DNA of 64,000 bases from Rhodanobacter sp. Root480 (GTDB taxonomy: Bacteria; Pseudomonadota; Gammaproteobacteria; Xanthomonadales; Rhodanobacteraceae). Under the pieces are notes generated by a model that saw only the letters and a list, made by a program, of their open reading frames with translations, was not told where the DNA came from and ran no database searches. Position 1 is the stretch's first letter. The number at the start of each line of letters is the position of its first letter. The translations under genes and the position numbers were made by a program. The stretch covers positions 142,321 through 206,320 of the forward strand of contig NZ_LMEX01000002.1 in the NCBI RefSeq assembly GCF_001426645.1. Direction: 5' to 3'. Shown here piece by piece: positions 1-9,051 of the stretch.

Positions 1-219
1 ACCAACGCGGGTCAGATGCATGCTCATCTGAGCGGATTCAAACTTGTCACGGCGGCGGCCAAGCCCCTGCACATGCCAGCTGGCGCCGTTTATGTGCTTC
101 CCGGCGCATCGCGCGAGTGGCTGGTGAATGCGGACGTGGCAAGTGGCACCGCCTTGAAGCTCGTTGCCCAGAATGATGCCCGCCCCGTGCAGGCTGATCT
201 GGTCGTGGCCGACCGCTAG
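1..219 (+). CDS. fimbrial biogenesis chaperone, C-terminal part (5' truncated by window edge)
   Basis: The reading frame is open from the first base and ends 21 bases before the usher. The visible 72 residues match the C-terminal domain of PapD-family periplasmic chaperones: an Asn-x-Gly-x-x-x-x-His-like strand (NAGQMHAHLSGF), a proline-rich turn, and a final strand after a Ala-x-Asn-Asp pattern. Such chaperones hold fimbrial subunits in the periplasm and deliver them to the outer-membrane usher. Its place directly before an usher and a spore-coat-U subunit supports the role in a CU-sigma (archaic/SCU-type) fimbrial operon. The N-terminal domain and signal peptide lie outside the window. Confidence 0.72.
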   Translation, partial: TNAGQMHAHLSGFKLVTAAAKPLHMPAGAVYVLPGASREWLVNADVASGTALKLVAQNDARPVQADLVVADR

Positions 220-240
220 CGGCGTGGCCGGGGCTCACGC

Positions 241-3200
241 ATGGATCGATCAGGGCGAGCCTTCAACGGTCGGGCAATGACAGGTTGGTGGCCAACCTGC
301 GCTATTCCGCATGCACGCCCGCTCGTCGTCCGTCGTCACGCGTCGCGGACGGCCGCACACCGTACCTGCCGCCCAAACCACGGCTGTGCCGTCCTCGTGG
401 GCGCGGCACTGCTGCTGATCGCTTCCGAACCACTCCGCGCAGGCGTGCCGGTGCGTGCCGTCAGAGTCGGCCTGGACACAAGCCATTCCCGGCTGGTGCT
501 GGTATCGGATCAACCCATTCGCGGCCGGATGACGCGCGATCCGGCCACAGGTGCAGTGCTCATCGATCTGGATGGCGTGGACAACGGCCCGACGCTGGCC
601 GGGCTGGGCAAGATGGTTGGCGCCAACAATCCGTTCATTGCCGGCGTCAGGCTCTGCACGACGAGTACAGGCACCCGCCTTCAACTGGCCGCACCGGCCG
701 CCGTTGTCCCGCGACTCTCGTACTTGCAGCCGGCCGGCGGCTATGCCAATCGCCTGATCATCGACCTGTATCCGGACTCCGAAGCGTGGAGGCCCAGGTA
801 CGCGTCGCCCGCACAACGCCAAGCCATGCCGGCATGCTCCTCCATGCCAACATCACCAGGACATGGCCCTGCAACAACTGCCACGCCAGCGGTTGCCCCT
901 GCGGCGCGTATCAGCACGGTGGGCGTCGCCATTGCGCCCGACCGCCTGCGACTGGTGTTCGAATCGGACCGTGTGTTGAAGGCCAGCATCGCCCACCCCA
1001 CGGAATCGGGCGACCCACTCTCCATCGATCTGGGCCACCTGGCAACGACGGACGCGCTGGCAAGCTTGCCTGGCAAGATCGCCGACAATCCCTTCCTGAC
1101 CACGATCAGGCTTCACCGCGAAGGCAACAACACCCGGCTGGAACTGGTGACGCCCTCAGCCGTGACGCCGCAGATTTTTCACGTCGACCCGGTCAATGGA
1201 CGCGGCGACCGACTCGTGGTCGATATTGTTCCGGACATATTGCCGACCGCCCCGCCAACAGAGGTAACAGCAGCGCCGGTCTCGGCGTCCCCCGCCGCGG
1301 TCGCGACACCCGCGCCCGCACCCCCTCCAGCCGGGCCGGCGACCTCCGACGCGTTGGCGGAGGCCTGGCTGGAAGCACACGTCAATGGCACGCCCGCGGA
1401 CACGGTGCTGGTACTGCGCGATGCCGCAGGGGACGTGCTGGTGCGTGGGACGGATTTGCAACACTGGCGCATCCAGACCCCCACGATGGGTGCACTAACC
1501 CGCGATGGCGACGACTTCTGGCCGTTGTCCGCCATTCCTGGATTGACGTATCGCGTCGACGACGCCCAGGGGACGCTGCTACTGGATGTGCCGGCCACGC
1601 TGTTCGCCGACACTCGCTTCAGCGGCGTATCGCGTGCAGCGGACGCGGCGACACCCCCGCCGCCAGGTGGCTACGTCAACTACGATCTGTTCGCCGCTCG
1701 TGGCGTCCATGGATCGTCAAGCGCCAGCGCCCTCGTGGAGACCGGGGTGTTCGGCCGCTGGGGCAGCGGTTCCAACACGTGGCTCATTCGTGATGTCGGT
1801 GGCGACCGTCGTGGTACCCGCCTGGACACCACCTGGACCTACGACCGCCCCGCGGACATGGCCAGCCTGCGCGTCGGCGACGTGATCAGCGCGCCCAGCA
1901 GTTGGGGCCGCGGCGTGCGTTTCGGTGGCGTGCAGTGGGGCACCAACTTTGCGACCCAGCCGGGCTTCATCAGCTTTCCGCTGCCCACGCTGGACGGCGT
2001 GGCCGCGGAACCGTCCACCGTGGATTTCTACGTCAACAACGTCCTGCGACTGCGGCGCAACGTGCCCAGCGGGCCGTTCACCATCCAGGATCTCCCTATC
2101 GTCACCGGCCAGGGCGACATCCGCATGGTGGTGCGCGACATGCTGGGGCGCGAGCAAGTGGTGACCCAACCGTTCTACGCAAGCGGCGGCTTGCTGGCGG
2201 CGGGGCTGCGCGATTATTCCTATGAACTGGGTTTCGAGCGCGAAAATTACGGCCGGGTCAGCAACGACTACGGACGGCTGGTTGCCGCCGCCACCGAGCG
2301 ACGTGGCTTCTCCGACAGCTTCACCGGCGAGCTGCATGTGGAGGCCACGCACGATCAGCAGAGCCTGGGCATCGGCAGCACCGTGTTGCTGGGCAATGTC
2401 GGCGTGCTGACGGCATCGGTGGCCGGCAGCCACGCCCGTGCCGGCACGGGCGCGCTGATGGAGCTGGGCATCCAGCATCAGTCGCGCTACCTCAGTTACG
2501 GTGCGCGCACCCGGGTGACCACCGACGGCTTCACCCAGCTGGGCTACCTGCCGACGACACGTCCACCGCAGCAGACGTCCAGCGCCTTCGTGAGCATGTC
2601 CGCCGGCCGCGTCGGCTCGCTGAGCCTGAATTACACGCACCAGGATCTTCGCGACCAGGACGACGTCGAGCTGGTCGGCCTCAGCTACAGCCGTTCGCTC
2701 GGCTGGCTTGGTTATCTCTCGCTGTCGGCACTACGCTTTCTTGGCGACGATCCCGCGCCACTGTTCTCACTCAACCTCACCGTGCCGTTGGGCGCGGCCG
2801 ACAGCGTCAGTTTCAGCGGTCAGAGCCACGCCGGTGACAGCCACGGCAGCGTGCAGTATCGGCGTAGCCTGCCGGTGGGTACCGGCGTGGGCTATCGCCT
2901 GCAGGCGGGGCTTGCCGCGAACGATCCGCGCCAGGCCGACCTCACTTTGCAGAACGACGTAGGTACGTACAGCGTTGGCGTTGCATCGAACCCGGACGGG
3001 CAGGCATATCGGATGGGCGTCCGCGGCGGCATCGCGCTGCTGAGCGGCAAGGTATTTCCCAGCCGCCACATCGATGGCAGCTTTGCGGTAGTCCAGGTGC
3101 CCGGTTTTGCCGACGTGCGCGTCTACGCCGACAATCAGCAAGTCGCCACCACCGACAGCGATGGTTACGCGCTGGTGCCGCGCCTGCGCCCATATCAGAA

Positions 3201-3576
3201 GAACCCGATCCGCATCGAACAGGCCGACCTGCCGATGGATGCACAGATCAAAGGGCTGCAACTCGACGCGGTGCCGTACTACCACAGTGCGCTGGCGCTG
3301 ACCTTCCCCGTCACGCGTTCGCGCGGGGCGATCGTCGTCATCAAGCTGGATGACGGCAGCGATCTTCCCGCTGGTGCCGAAGTGACCGTCGACACTCAGG
3401 CAGCGGCTTTCCCGGTCGGCCTGCGCGGCGAGGTTTACCTGACCGGGCTGGACGAAACCAGCCAGCTGCGCGCTAGCTGGAACGGACAGAGTTGCGACAT
3501 GACGATAAGCTTTCCCGATACCACCGACCCACTGCCCCGCCTGGGGCCGGTCACCTGCCAAGGGATCGATCCATGA
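241..3576 (+). CDS. outer-membrane fimbrial usher (FimD/PapC family) with two N-terminal AMIN-like domains
   Basis: 1111 residues. A signal peptide-like hydrophobic run lies at about residues 50-67 (VLVGAALLLIASEPLRA), so an internal start may be the true one. Residues 68-178 and 222-332 are two tandem AMIN-like domains: each has a V-x-V strand, an internal NPFI..(I/V)RL motif and a final RL(I/V)(I/V)D(L/I) strand, the pattern seen in AmiC amidases and PilQ. A Pro/Ala-rich linker (about 333-370) leads to a short usher N-terminal domain, then a long beta-barrel with plug (VDFYVNNV, RMVVRDMLGR) and a C-terminal domain ending with a cysteine pair. Ushers of this type are usually near 800 residues; the excess is the AMIN part. 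AMIN domains bind septal or polar peptidoglycan in other proteins, so the usher may be anchored to the cell wall. Family assignment is firm; the AMIN role is inference. Confidence 0.88.
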   Translation: MDRSGRAFNGRAMTGWWPTCAIPHARPLVVRRHASRTAAHRTCRPNHGCAVLVGAALLLIASEPLRAGVPVRAVRVGLDTSHSRLVLVSDQPIRGRMTRDPATGAVLIDLDGVDNGPTLAGLGKMVGANNPFIAGVRLCTTSTGTRLQLAAPAAVVPRLSYLQPAGGYANRLIIDLYPDSEAWRPRYASPAQRQAMPACSSMPTSPGHGPATTATPAVAPAARISTVGVAIAPDRLRLVFESDRVLKASIAHPTESGDPLSIDLGHLATTDALASLPGKIADNPFLTTIRLHREGNNTRLELVTPSAVTPQIFHVDPVNGRGDRLVVDIVPDILPTAPPTEVTAAPVSASPAAVATPAPAPPPAGPATSDALAEAWLEAHVNGTPADTVLVLRDAAGDVLVRGTDLQHWRIQTPTMGALTRDGDDFWPLSAIPGLTYRVDDAQGTLLLDVPATLFADTRFSGVSRAADAATPPPPGGYVNYDLFAARGVHGSSSASALVETGVFGRWGSGSNTWLIRDVGGDRRGTRLDTTWTYDRPADMASLRVGDVISAPSSWGRGVRFGGVQWGTNFATQPGFISFPLPTLDGVAAEPSTVDFYVNNVLRLRRNVPSGPFTIQDLPIVTGQGDIRMVVRDMLGREQVVTQPFYASGGLLAAGLRDYSYELGFERENYGRVSNDYGRLVAAATERRGFSDSFTGELHVEATHDQQSLGIGSTVLLGNVGVLTASVAGSHARAGTGALMELGIQHQSRYLSYGARTRVTTDGFTQLGYLPTTRPPQQTSSAFVSMSAGRVGSLSLNYTHQDLRDQDDVELVGLSYSRSLGWLGYLSLSALRFLGDDPAPLFSLNLTVPLGAADSVSFSGQSHAGDSHGSVQYRRSLPVGTGVGYRLQAGLAANDPRQADLTLQNDVGTYSVGVASNPDGQAYRMGVRGGIALLSGKVFPSRHIDGSFAVVQVPGFADVRVYADNQQVATTDSDGYALVPRLRPYQKNPIRIEQADLPMDAQIKGLQLDAVPYYHSALALTFPVTRSRGAIVVIKLDDGSDLPAGAEVTVDTQAAAFPVGLRGEVYLTGLDETSQLRASWNGQSCDMTISFPDTTDPLPRLGPVTCQGIDP

Positions 3577-4046
3577 ACCCTTCACCATGCGGACAGGTTG
3601 CCTTTCACCCTGCGCGCCGGCGTCTCGCGCGCCTGCTGGGCGCCATGGGAATGCTGGCGATCGCGCCGCTTCACGCAGCCACCTGCAGCCTCAGCGTCCA
3701 ACCACTGGCTTTCGGCAACTACGACTTCCAGAGCAGCCAGGATCTGGAGAGTGTCGGTCACGTCATCGTGACCTGCGATGTCAGCAGCAGTTTCACCATC
3801 GCGTTAAGCCCAGGCAACGGCAGCTTCGCCGTACGCAGCATGCAGAACGGCGCGCACCAACTCTTCTACAACCTCTACACCGACCCCACGCGAACCATGG
3901 TCTGGGGCGATGGCAGTGGCGGCAGCACGGTGGTTGGCGACAGTGGCATCGAGGTGGACCGGGCCGTGTACGGAAGCGTGCCAGCGGGGCAAAACCCGTA
4001 TATCGGCGTGTACAGCGACGCGATCACCGTGACGCTTTCCTTCTGA
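3573..4046 (+). CDS. spore coat U (SCPU) domain fimbrial subunit
   Basis: 157 residues. The ATG overlaps the usher stop codon (ATGA), so it is translationally coupled and was chosen over upstream starts inside the usher. A basic n-region and hydrophobic stretch ending LHA-A give a signal peptide of about 35 residues. The mature part starts TCSLSVQPLAFGNYDF, the usual opening of spore-coat-U subunits, has a second cysteine in VTCDVSSSF (likely disulfide), and ends in the alternating strand YSDAITVTLSF. The family forms the pilin or tip of archaic chaperone-usher fimbriae used in adhesion and biofilm. It is the last gene of the operon in view; other subunits probably lie upstream of the window. 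Confidence 0.85.
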   Translation: MNPSPCGQVAFHPARRRLARLLGAMGMLAIAPLHAATCSLSVQPLAFGNYDFQSSQDLESVGHVIVTCDVSSSFTIALSPGNGSFAVRSMQNGAHQLFYNLYTDPTRTMVWGDGSGGSTVVGDSGIEVDRAVYGSVPAGQNPYIGVYSDAITVTLSF

Positions 4047-4141
4047 GCGACAGCCACGGGGCGGTGCGCCGTGCAGGCTTTCACTCCCCCTCAGCACCCG
4101 TCCGAACAGAATCCACCGGTCGTCGCTGCGCAGAAACTCCC

Positions 4142-4879
4142 ATGCCAGAAGGTCCATCCATCGTCATCCTGCGCGAGGAAGCTGCCCGCTTCGTCGGCCA
4201 GCGCATCCTCACGGCCGAAGGCAACGCGAAGATCGACATGACGCGGCTGCCGGGCAAGCGCATCGAAAGTCTGCGCAGTTTCGGCAAGCAGACGCTGATC
4301 GAACTCCCCGACGTCACCATCCGCATCCATCTGCTGATGTTCGGCAGTTACCGCATCAACGAACACAAGGATGCGGCACCGCGGCTGGGTCTGGGTTTCG
4401 ACAATGGCGAGCTGAACTTCTATAGCTGCTCGGTGCGCTTGCTGGACGGCGACCTGGACGAACTCTACGACTGGCGCGGCGACGTGATGTCGGAGGCGTG
4501 GGACCCCGCGCTGGCCCGGCGCAAGTTGCGCGCGATGCCCGACACGCTGGTCTGCGATGCGCTGCTGGACCAGAACGTATTCGCTGGCGTGGGCAACATC
4601 ATCAAGAACGAGGTGCTGTACCGCATCCACGTGCATCCCCTGTCCACCGTGGGCGCTTTGCCGCCGCGCAAGCTGGGTGAACTGGTGAAGCAGGCGCGCG
4701 AATACAGCTTCGAATTTTTGGCGTGGAAGAAGGCGTATGTGCTGCGCAAGCACTGGCTGGTGCACAACCGGAAATGCTGCCCGCGCCATGACATACCGTT
4801 GACCCGCGCGTATCTCGGCAAGACCAACCGGCGCACGTTCTTTTGCGAGAAGTGCCAGAAACGCTACGGCGACGGATGA
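4142..4879 (+). CDS. Fpg/Nei family DNA glycosylase (endonuclease VIII-like)
   Basis: 245 residues. It begins MPEGPSI, so the catalytic N-terminal Pro2 and Glu3 are exposed after Met removal. A lysine in GKQTLIEL (residues 49-56) fits the second catalytic position, and the helix-two-turn-helix region reads QNVFAGVGNIIKNEVL (about 144-158). The C-terminal zinc finger ends FCEKCQKRY with Cys235 and Cys238, but the first pair is C-x2-H (Cys213, His216) rather than C-x2-C. The family removes oxidised bases and nicks the abasic site. The start is fixed by the Pro2 requirement. The 3' end overlaps the convergent decarboxylase gene by 16 bases. Whether it prefers oxidised purines or pyrimidines cannot be read from the sequence. 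Confidence 0.9.
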   Translation: MPEGPSIVILREEAARFVGQRILTAEGNAKIDMTRLPGKRIESLRSFGKQTLIELPDVTIRIHLLMFGSYRINEHKDAAPRLGLGFDNGELNFYSCSVRLLDGDLDELYDWRGDVMSEAWDPALARRKLRAMPDTLVCDALLDQNVFAGVGNIIKNEVLYRIHVHPLSTVGALPPRKLGELVKQAREYSFEFLAWKKAYVLRKHWLVHNRKCCPRHDIPLTRAYLGKTNRRTFFCEKCQKRYGDG

Positions 4880-6276
4880 ACCGCCGCAGTCGCCAGCCGT
4901 TTCAGCGCCGCATAGGTCTGCTCGACATCGGCATCGGTGGTGCGCCAGTTGCACAGCGCCGCGCGCAGCATCGGCTGGCCGTCCAGCACCGATGGTGAAA
5001 GGTACGCGGTGCCGTCCTCATGCAACGCCTTGTGCAGCCGCTGCAGGGCCGCCGCATCGCCGTTGGCCAGCGTGAAGCACACCACGTTGAGCCGCACCGG
5101 CGCGGCCAGCCGGAACAGCGGATCGGCCGCCAGCAATTCACCCAGGTAACGGGCCGACGCGCAATTGCGTTCGACCAGCTCGGCGTGGCCCTCGCGGCCG
5201 TAGGCCAGCAGCGTCATCCACAGTGGCAGGGCGCGGAAGCGGCGGGAGTTCTCCGGCGCCAGGTGCAGGTAGTTGTCCTCCACCGCCAACGGCGCCGGCA
5301 GGTAGGCGGAGCGGTTCTGGAAGACTTCCAGTTGCAGTGGCAAATGCGCGGTGTACGTCAGCGCGCAGTCGTAGGGCACGTTGAGCCACTTGTGCGCATC
5401 CACGGTCACCGAATCGGCGGCCTCGATACCCGCCAGCAGGCCGCGATACTTGTCGGAAGCCGCGGCAATGCCGCCGAACGCGGCATCCACGTGCAGCCAG
5501 AACGGGTGGCGCGCCTTCAAGGCGGCGATGGCCGCGAGGTCGTCGAAATCCACCGTGTTCACCGTGCCGGCGCTGGCCACCACGGTACACGGCGCACCGC
5601 CGTGTGCCGCCAGTGCGCGTTCGAGCGCAGCCACGTCCAGCGCCTCGCGCCCCGGCAGCAAGGGCAGCGCATGCAATTGCCCATGACCGATGCCAGTCAT
5701 GCTCAACGCCTTCGATGTACTCGAATGGCTCGCGCCGGCGAACACCGTCATTGGCGGCAAACCCCACACACCGTCGACGGCGACATCGCGGCCATGCTGT
5801 TTGCCGTACCACTGCCGCGCCAGCGCCATACCCACGTAGTTGGCCATGGTGGCGCCGGTGACGCACAGGCCCGTCCAGTGTTCCGGCCAATGCAGCAGCT
5901 GGCGCAGCAAGTCCACCGCCTGCGCCTCGATCGCCGCCGCGCCGGTGTCGCCGTTGCGCTGGGCGTTCTGGTCGTAGCTGCTCACCAGCCAGTCGGCCGC
6001 CAGCGCGGCGGGCGTGGCGCCACCGACCACGAAACCGAAATAGCGCGGGCCGGGGCTGCCAGACATCAACGGCAGCCAGTCCTTCTCGAAACGCTGCAGC
6101 GCGGCGTGCGCACCAAGGCCGTGCGTCGGCAGAGGTGTGCGCAATGACAGATCGGCCGGCAGGTTGGCCGCGACCGGACGTTGCGGCAGTTCGTGCAGAT
6201 AGGTGCCGGCCATCTCGCGAGCACGATCAAGGATGGCGTCGAAGTCGGCGAGGTCGCTGCTCAGCGTGGGATGCAT
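4864..6276 (-). CDS. pyridoxal-phosphate group II decarboxylase family protein
   Basis: 470 residues. The PLP lysine is Lys296 in TVDAHKWLNVPYDCA, the cofactor-pyridine aspartate is Asp264 in HVDAAFGG, and the ring-stacking histidine is probably His184 in GASHSS. These place it with aromatic amino acid, glutamate and related decarboxylases of fold type I. Length is as expected for the family. Substrate cannot be told: the family includes L-DOPA, tryptophan, tyrosine and diaminobutyrate decarboxylases, and proteobacterial members of this length are often listed simply as pyridoxal-dependent decarboxylases. It stands alone, with its 3' end overlapping the glycosylase gene and sufS downstream-side 46 bases away on the same strand. 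Confidence 0.85.
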   Translation of the reverse strand: MHPTLSSDLADFDAILDRAREMAGTYLHELPQRPVAANLPADLSLRTPLPTHGLGAHAALQRFEKDWLPLMSGSPGPRYFGFVVGGATPAALAADWLVSSYDQNAQRNGDTGAAAIEAQAVDLLRQLLHWPEHWTGLCVTGATMANYVGMALARQWYGKQHGRDVAVDGVWGLPPMTVFAGASHSSTSKALSMTGIGHGQLHALPLLPGREALDVAALERALAAHGGAPCTVVASAGTVNTVDFDDLAAIAALKARHPFWLHVDAAFGGIAAASDKYRGLLAGIEAADSVTVDAHKWLNVPYDCALTYTAHLPLQLEVFQNRSAYLPAPLAVEDNYLHLAPENSRRFRALPLWMTLLAYGREGHAELVERNCASARYLGELLAADPLFRLAAPVRLNVVCFTLANGDAAALQRLHKALHEDGTAYLSPSVLDGQPMLRAALCNWRTTDADVEQTYAALKRLATAAVHPSP

Positions 6277-6322
6277 GGATTCGCCCTTGGAAAAACGCGG
6301 TCTGCCGATGGCTTCGCCACAG

Positions 6323-7567
6323 TCACATCAGCAGCTTGCGCACCTTCAGCAAGGCCACCACGAACGCGTCGATTTCCTCACGCGTGTTGTAGAACGCCAG
6401 CGATGCCCGCAGCGTGGCGGGCACGCCGTAGAACTGCATCAGCGGATGGGCGCAGTGATGGCCCGAGCGCACAGCTACGCCCTGCAGGTCGAGCAGCGTG
6501 GCCATGTCGCTGGCCTGTGCACCGTCGAGCAGGAACGAGATCACCGGTTCCTTCTGCGCCGCTTCGCCGAAAATGCGCAGGCCCGGTACTTCGCGCAGGC
6601 GTTCGGTGGCGTAGGTCAGCAGTTGCTGCTCCCACGCGTGGATCGCCTCGAAACCCAGCGAATCGTAATAGTCGATAGCTGCACTCAAGCCCACGAAGCC
6701 GGCGATGTTCGGCGTGCCGGCCTCGAACTTGTGCGGCACGTCGGCGAAGGTGGTGCCGCTGAAACGTACTTCGCGGATCATGTCGCCGCCACCGAAGAAC
6801 GGCGGCATCGCCTCCAGGTGTTCGCGCTTCGCCCACAGCGCGCCGGTGCCGGTGGGGCCCAGCATCTTGTGGCCGGTGATGGCGTAGAAATCGCAACCCA
6901 GCGCCTGCACGTCCACCGGCCGGTGCGGCACCGCCTGCGAGCCATCCACCAATAGCGGGATGCCGCGCTTGTGGCATGCCTTGGCGATCTCGCGTACGGG
7001 GTTCACCGTGCCCAGCACGTTGGAGACGTGTGCCACGCAGGCCAGCTTCACCTCCGACGTGAGCATGGCGATGTATTGCTCCACGTCCAGTTCGCCGCGC
7101 TCGTCGATCGGCGCAGCCTTCACCGTGGCGCCGCTGCGCGCGGCCACCAGCTGCCACGGCACGATGTTGGCGTGATGCTCCATCACCGTGGTGAGGATGG
7201 CGTCGCCGGGTTCAAGCCGCGGCAGCGCATAGCTGTAGGCCACCAGGTTGATCGACTGGGTGGTGCCGGAAGTGAGGATCAGTTCATCGCGCGACGGCGC
7301 GTTGATGAAACGCGCCAGCTTGTCGCGCGCGCCTTCGTACGCCGCGGTGGATTCCTCACCCAGCTGGTGCACCGCGCGCGCCACGTTGGCGTTGTGGCGG
7401 CGGTAATGCTCGTCCATCGCCTCGATCACCGAGGCCGGTTTCTGGCTGGTGTTGGCGTTGTCGAAATACACCAACGGCTTGCCGTGCACGCTGCGCGTCA
7501 GCAGCGGGAAATCCGCGCGGACGCGCTGGACGTCGAAGACGGTGGAAGGCGTGGGTTGTGCATTCAT
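6323..7567 (-). CDS. sufS: cysteine desulfurase SufS
   Basis: 414 residues. It takes sulfur from L-cysteine and hands it to the SufBCD scaffold for Fe-S assembly. The PLP lysine is Lys234 in AITGHKMLGPTGTG and the persulfide cysteine is Cys372 in VRSGHHCAHPL, the group II (SufS-like) arrangement. The ATG beginning MNAQPTPSTVF was chosen because residues before it are translated repeat DNA. It is the last suf gene, separated from sufD by about 180 bases of hairpin-forming repeats, so mRNA levels may differ from the rest of the operon. No sufE, sufU or sufT follows; the sulfur acceptor must be encoded elsewhere. Confidence 0.95.
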   Translation of the reverse strand: MNAQPTPSTVFDVQRVRADFPLLTRSVHGKPLVYFDNANTSQKPASVIEAMDEHYRRHNANVARAVHQLGEESTAAYEGARDKLARFINAPSRDELILTSGTTQSINLVAYSYALPRLEPGDAILTTVMEHHANIVPWQLVAARSGATVKAAPIDERGELDVEQYIAMLTSEVKLACVAHVSNVLGTVNPVREIAKACHKRGIPLLVDGSQAVPHRPVDVQALGCDFYAITGHKMLGPTGTGALWAKREHLEAMPPFFGGGDMIREVRFSGTTFADVPHKFEAGTPNIAGFVGLSAAIDYYDSLGFEAIHAWEQQLLTYATERLREVPGLRIFGEAAQKEPVISFLLDGAQASDMATLLDLQGVAVRSGHHCAHPLMQFYGVPATLRASLAFYNTREEIDAFVVALLKVRKLLM

Positions 7568-7590
7568 CTTCGATGTTTTCCATGAGTGGC

Positions 7591-7740
7591 CCCTCCCTGC
7601 TTCGCAGGGGGGGAGAAAAGCTTCAGATGTGGCTCCCTCCCCTGCTTCGCAGGGGAGGGCTGGGGAGGGGGGCTTTTGATCTTGAAAGTCAAAAGCGTAA
7701 CCCCCTCCCAACCTCCCCCTGCGTAGCAGGGGGAGGAGCT
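7591..7740. repeat. cluster of palindromic repeats between sufD and sufS
   Basis: Three clean hairpins are packed here: an 11-bp stem at 7635-7645/7649-7659 (CCCTCCCCTGC with a TTC loop), an 8-bp stem at 7672-7679/7689-7696 (GCTTTTGA/TCAAAAGC) and a 10-bp stem at 7713-7722/7726-7735. A related imperfect copy lies at 7591-7615. The C-rich/G-rich CTCCCCTGC-type palindromes recur in this genome. They lie inside an operon, so they may act as an mRNA-processing or decay block rather than a terminator; no T-tract follows. Confidence 0.8.
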
Positions 7741-7746
7741 AGAGCA

Positions 7747-9051
7747 TCAGCCAGGAAGCTGCGCGATCAGCAGCGACGACAAGTGCTCGCGCAATACCGC
7801 GTTCGGCAGATCGTCGAGCACGGTCCGACAGAACGCCGCCGTCAGCAACGCCCGCGCCTCGGCCAGTGGAATGCCGCGCGAACGCAGGTAAAACAGCGAG
7901 CGTTCGTCGAGCTGGCCCACCGTGGCGCCGTGTGCCGCTTTCACCTCGTCGGCGTAGATCTCGAGCTCGGGCTTGGTGTCGATCTCGGCGCTGCCGGACA
8001 GCAGCAGATTCTTGTTGCTGAGACTGGCATCGCTGCCATCGGCACCGGGCGCCACCACGATCGCGCCGCGGAATACACCACGGGCGCGATCGCTGGCCAC
8101 GCCGCGCCAGGTCGAGTTGGAGGCGGTGTTCAGCGCCTGGTGACGGATCGCCAGCTGCGTGTCCACATGCTGGCGGCCATGCGGCATGAACACGCCGCGG
8201 GTTTCCAGTTGCGCACCATCGCCGATCAGTTCGGCACGCAGGTCGTGCCGCACCAGCGCGCCGCCCAGTTCCGCCAGATGCAGCGTGGCGTGGGCACGTG
8301 CGTGCAGACGCAAGCCGGTGCGGCGGATCAGGCTGGTGCCGCTGGCGGCCTGCTGCAGCACGGTGTGGTGCAGGTGCGCGCCTTCGCGCAATTCGATGTC
8401 GCCGACCACGGTGGAAAGATGTGCCTGCTCGCCGCTGGCCAGATGATGCTCGACCAGCGTCAGCGCGGCACCCTCGCCCAGTTCGATCACGTTGCGCAGA
8501 TGCCAGGCCAAGTCGCCCTCGGCAGGCGCGCCCAGGAAGACAAGATGCAGCGGCGCGTCGATCCTCACGCCATCGGCCACGCGCAACACGGCGCCGTCGC
8601 GGGCGTGCGCCGCGTTGATCTGGGTGAACGCCTCATCGGCTTCGTAATGCCGGCGCGACAGCACGAAACGCAAGGGGTCCGGATCGGCATGCAACGCCTG
8701 CGACAGCGGCTGCAGCGTGAGGCCGGCCGGCAAGGCGTCCAGTGCGGACAAGTCGGCACGGAACGCGCCATTGACGAACACCAGCCGCGCACCATCGACA
8801 CCGGGCAATGCCAGCGCCGACGGGTCGACCGCCCGCGTCAGTGCGGCCGCGTCGCCATCGACGAACGGCCGCCGCGCCAGGCCGCGCAGCGCGGTGTACT
8901 TCCACGCTTCCACCCGCGCCAGCGGCAGGCCGCCGGCGACGAAGACCTCGCGGTTGTCGCGCCGCATCGCATCCAGCCAGGCGATGCCGCTGACGGGCAG
9001 CGGTGCATCGACCAGTGAGGCGACCAGCGGCAGCAGTGCCGGTTCGCTCAT
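7747..9051 (-). CDS. sufD: Fe-S cluster assembly protein SufD
   Basis: 434 residues, the paralogue of SufB that partners it in the SufBC2D scaffold complex. The conserved C-terminal block is clear: the KTEPELEIYADEVKAAHGATVGQ-like region appears around residues 350-375, with the scaffold histidine in the AAHGATVG segment, followed by YLRSRGIPLAEAR. The N terminus (ALRGLARRPF after VEAWKYT) has the SufD-type WKYT motif. Its start codon overlaps the stop of sufC by four bases (ATGA), so the two are translationally coupled. It works in the cytoplasm in iron acquisition and cluster transfer, mainly under oxidative or iron stress in organisms that also have Isc; here Suf may be the main system. 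Confidence 0.95.
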   Translation of the reverse strand: MSEPALLPLVASLVDAPLPVSGIAWLDAMRRDNREVFVAGGLPLARVEAWKYTALRGLARRPFVDGDAAALTRAVDPSALALPGVDGARLVFVNGAFRADLSALDALPAGLTLQPLSQALHADPDPLRFVLSRRHYEADEAFTQINAAHARDGAVLRVADGVRIDAPLHLVFLGAPAEGDLAWHLRNVIELGEGAALTLVEHHLASGEQAHLSTVVGDIELREGAHLHHTVLQQAASGTSLIRRTGLRLHARAHATLHLAELGGALVRHDLRAELIGDGAQLETRGVFMPHGRQHVDTQLAIRHQALNTASNSTWRGVASDRARGVFRGAIVVAPGADGSDASLSNKNLLLSGSAEIDTKPELEIYADEVKAAHGATVGQLDERSLFYLRSRGIPLAEARALLTAAFCRTVLDDLPNAVLREHLSSLLIAQLPG

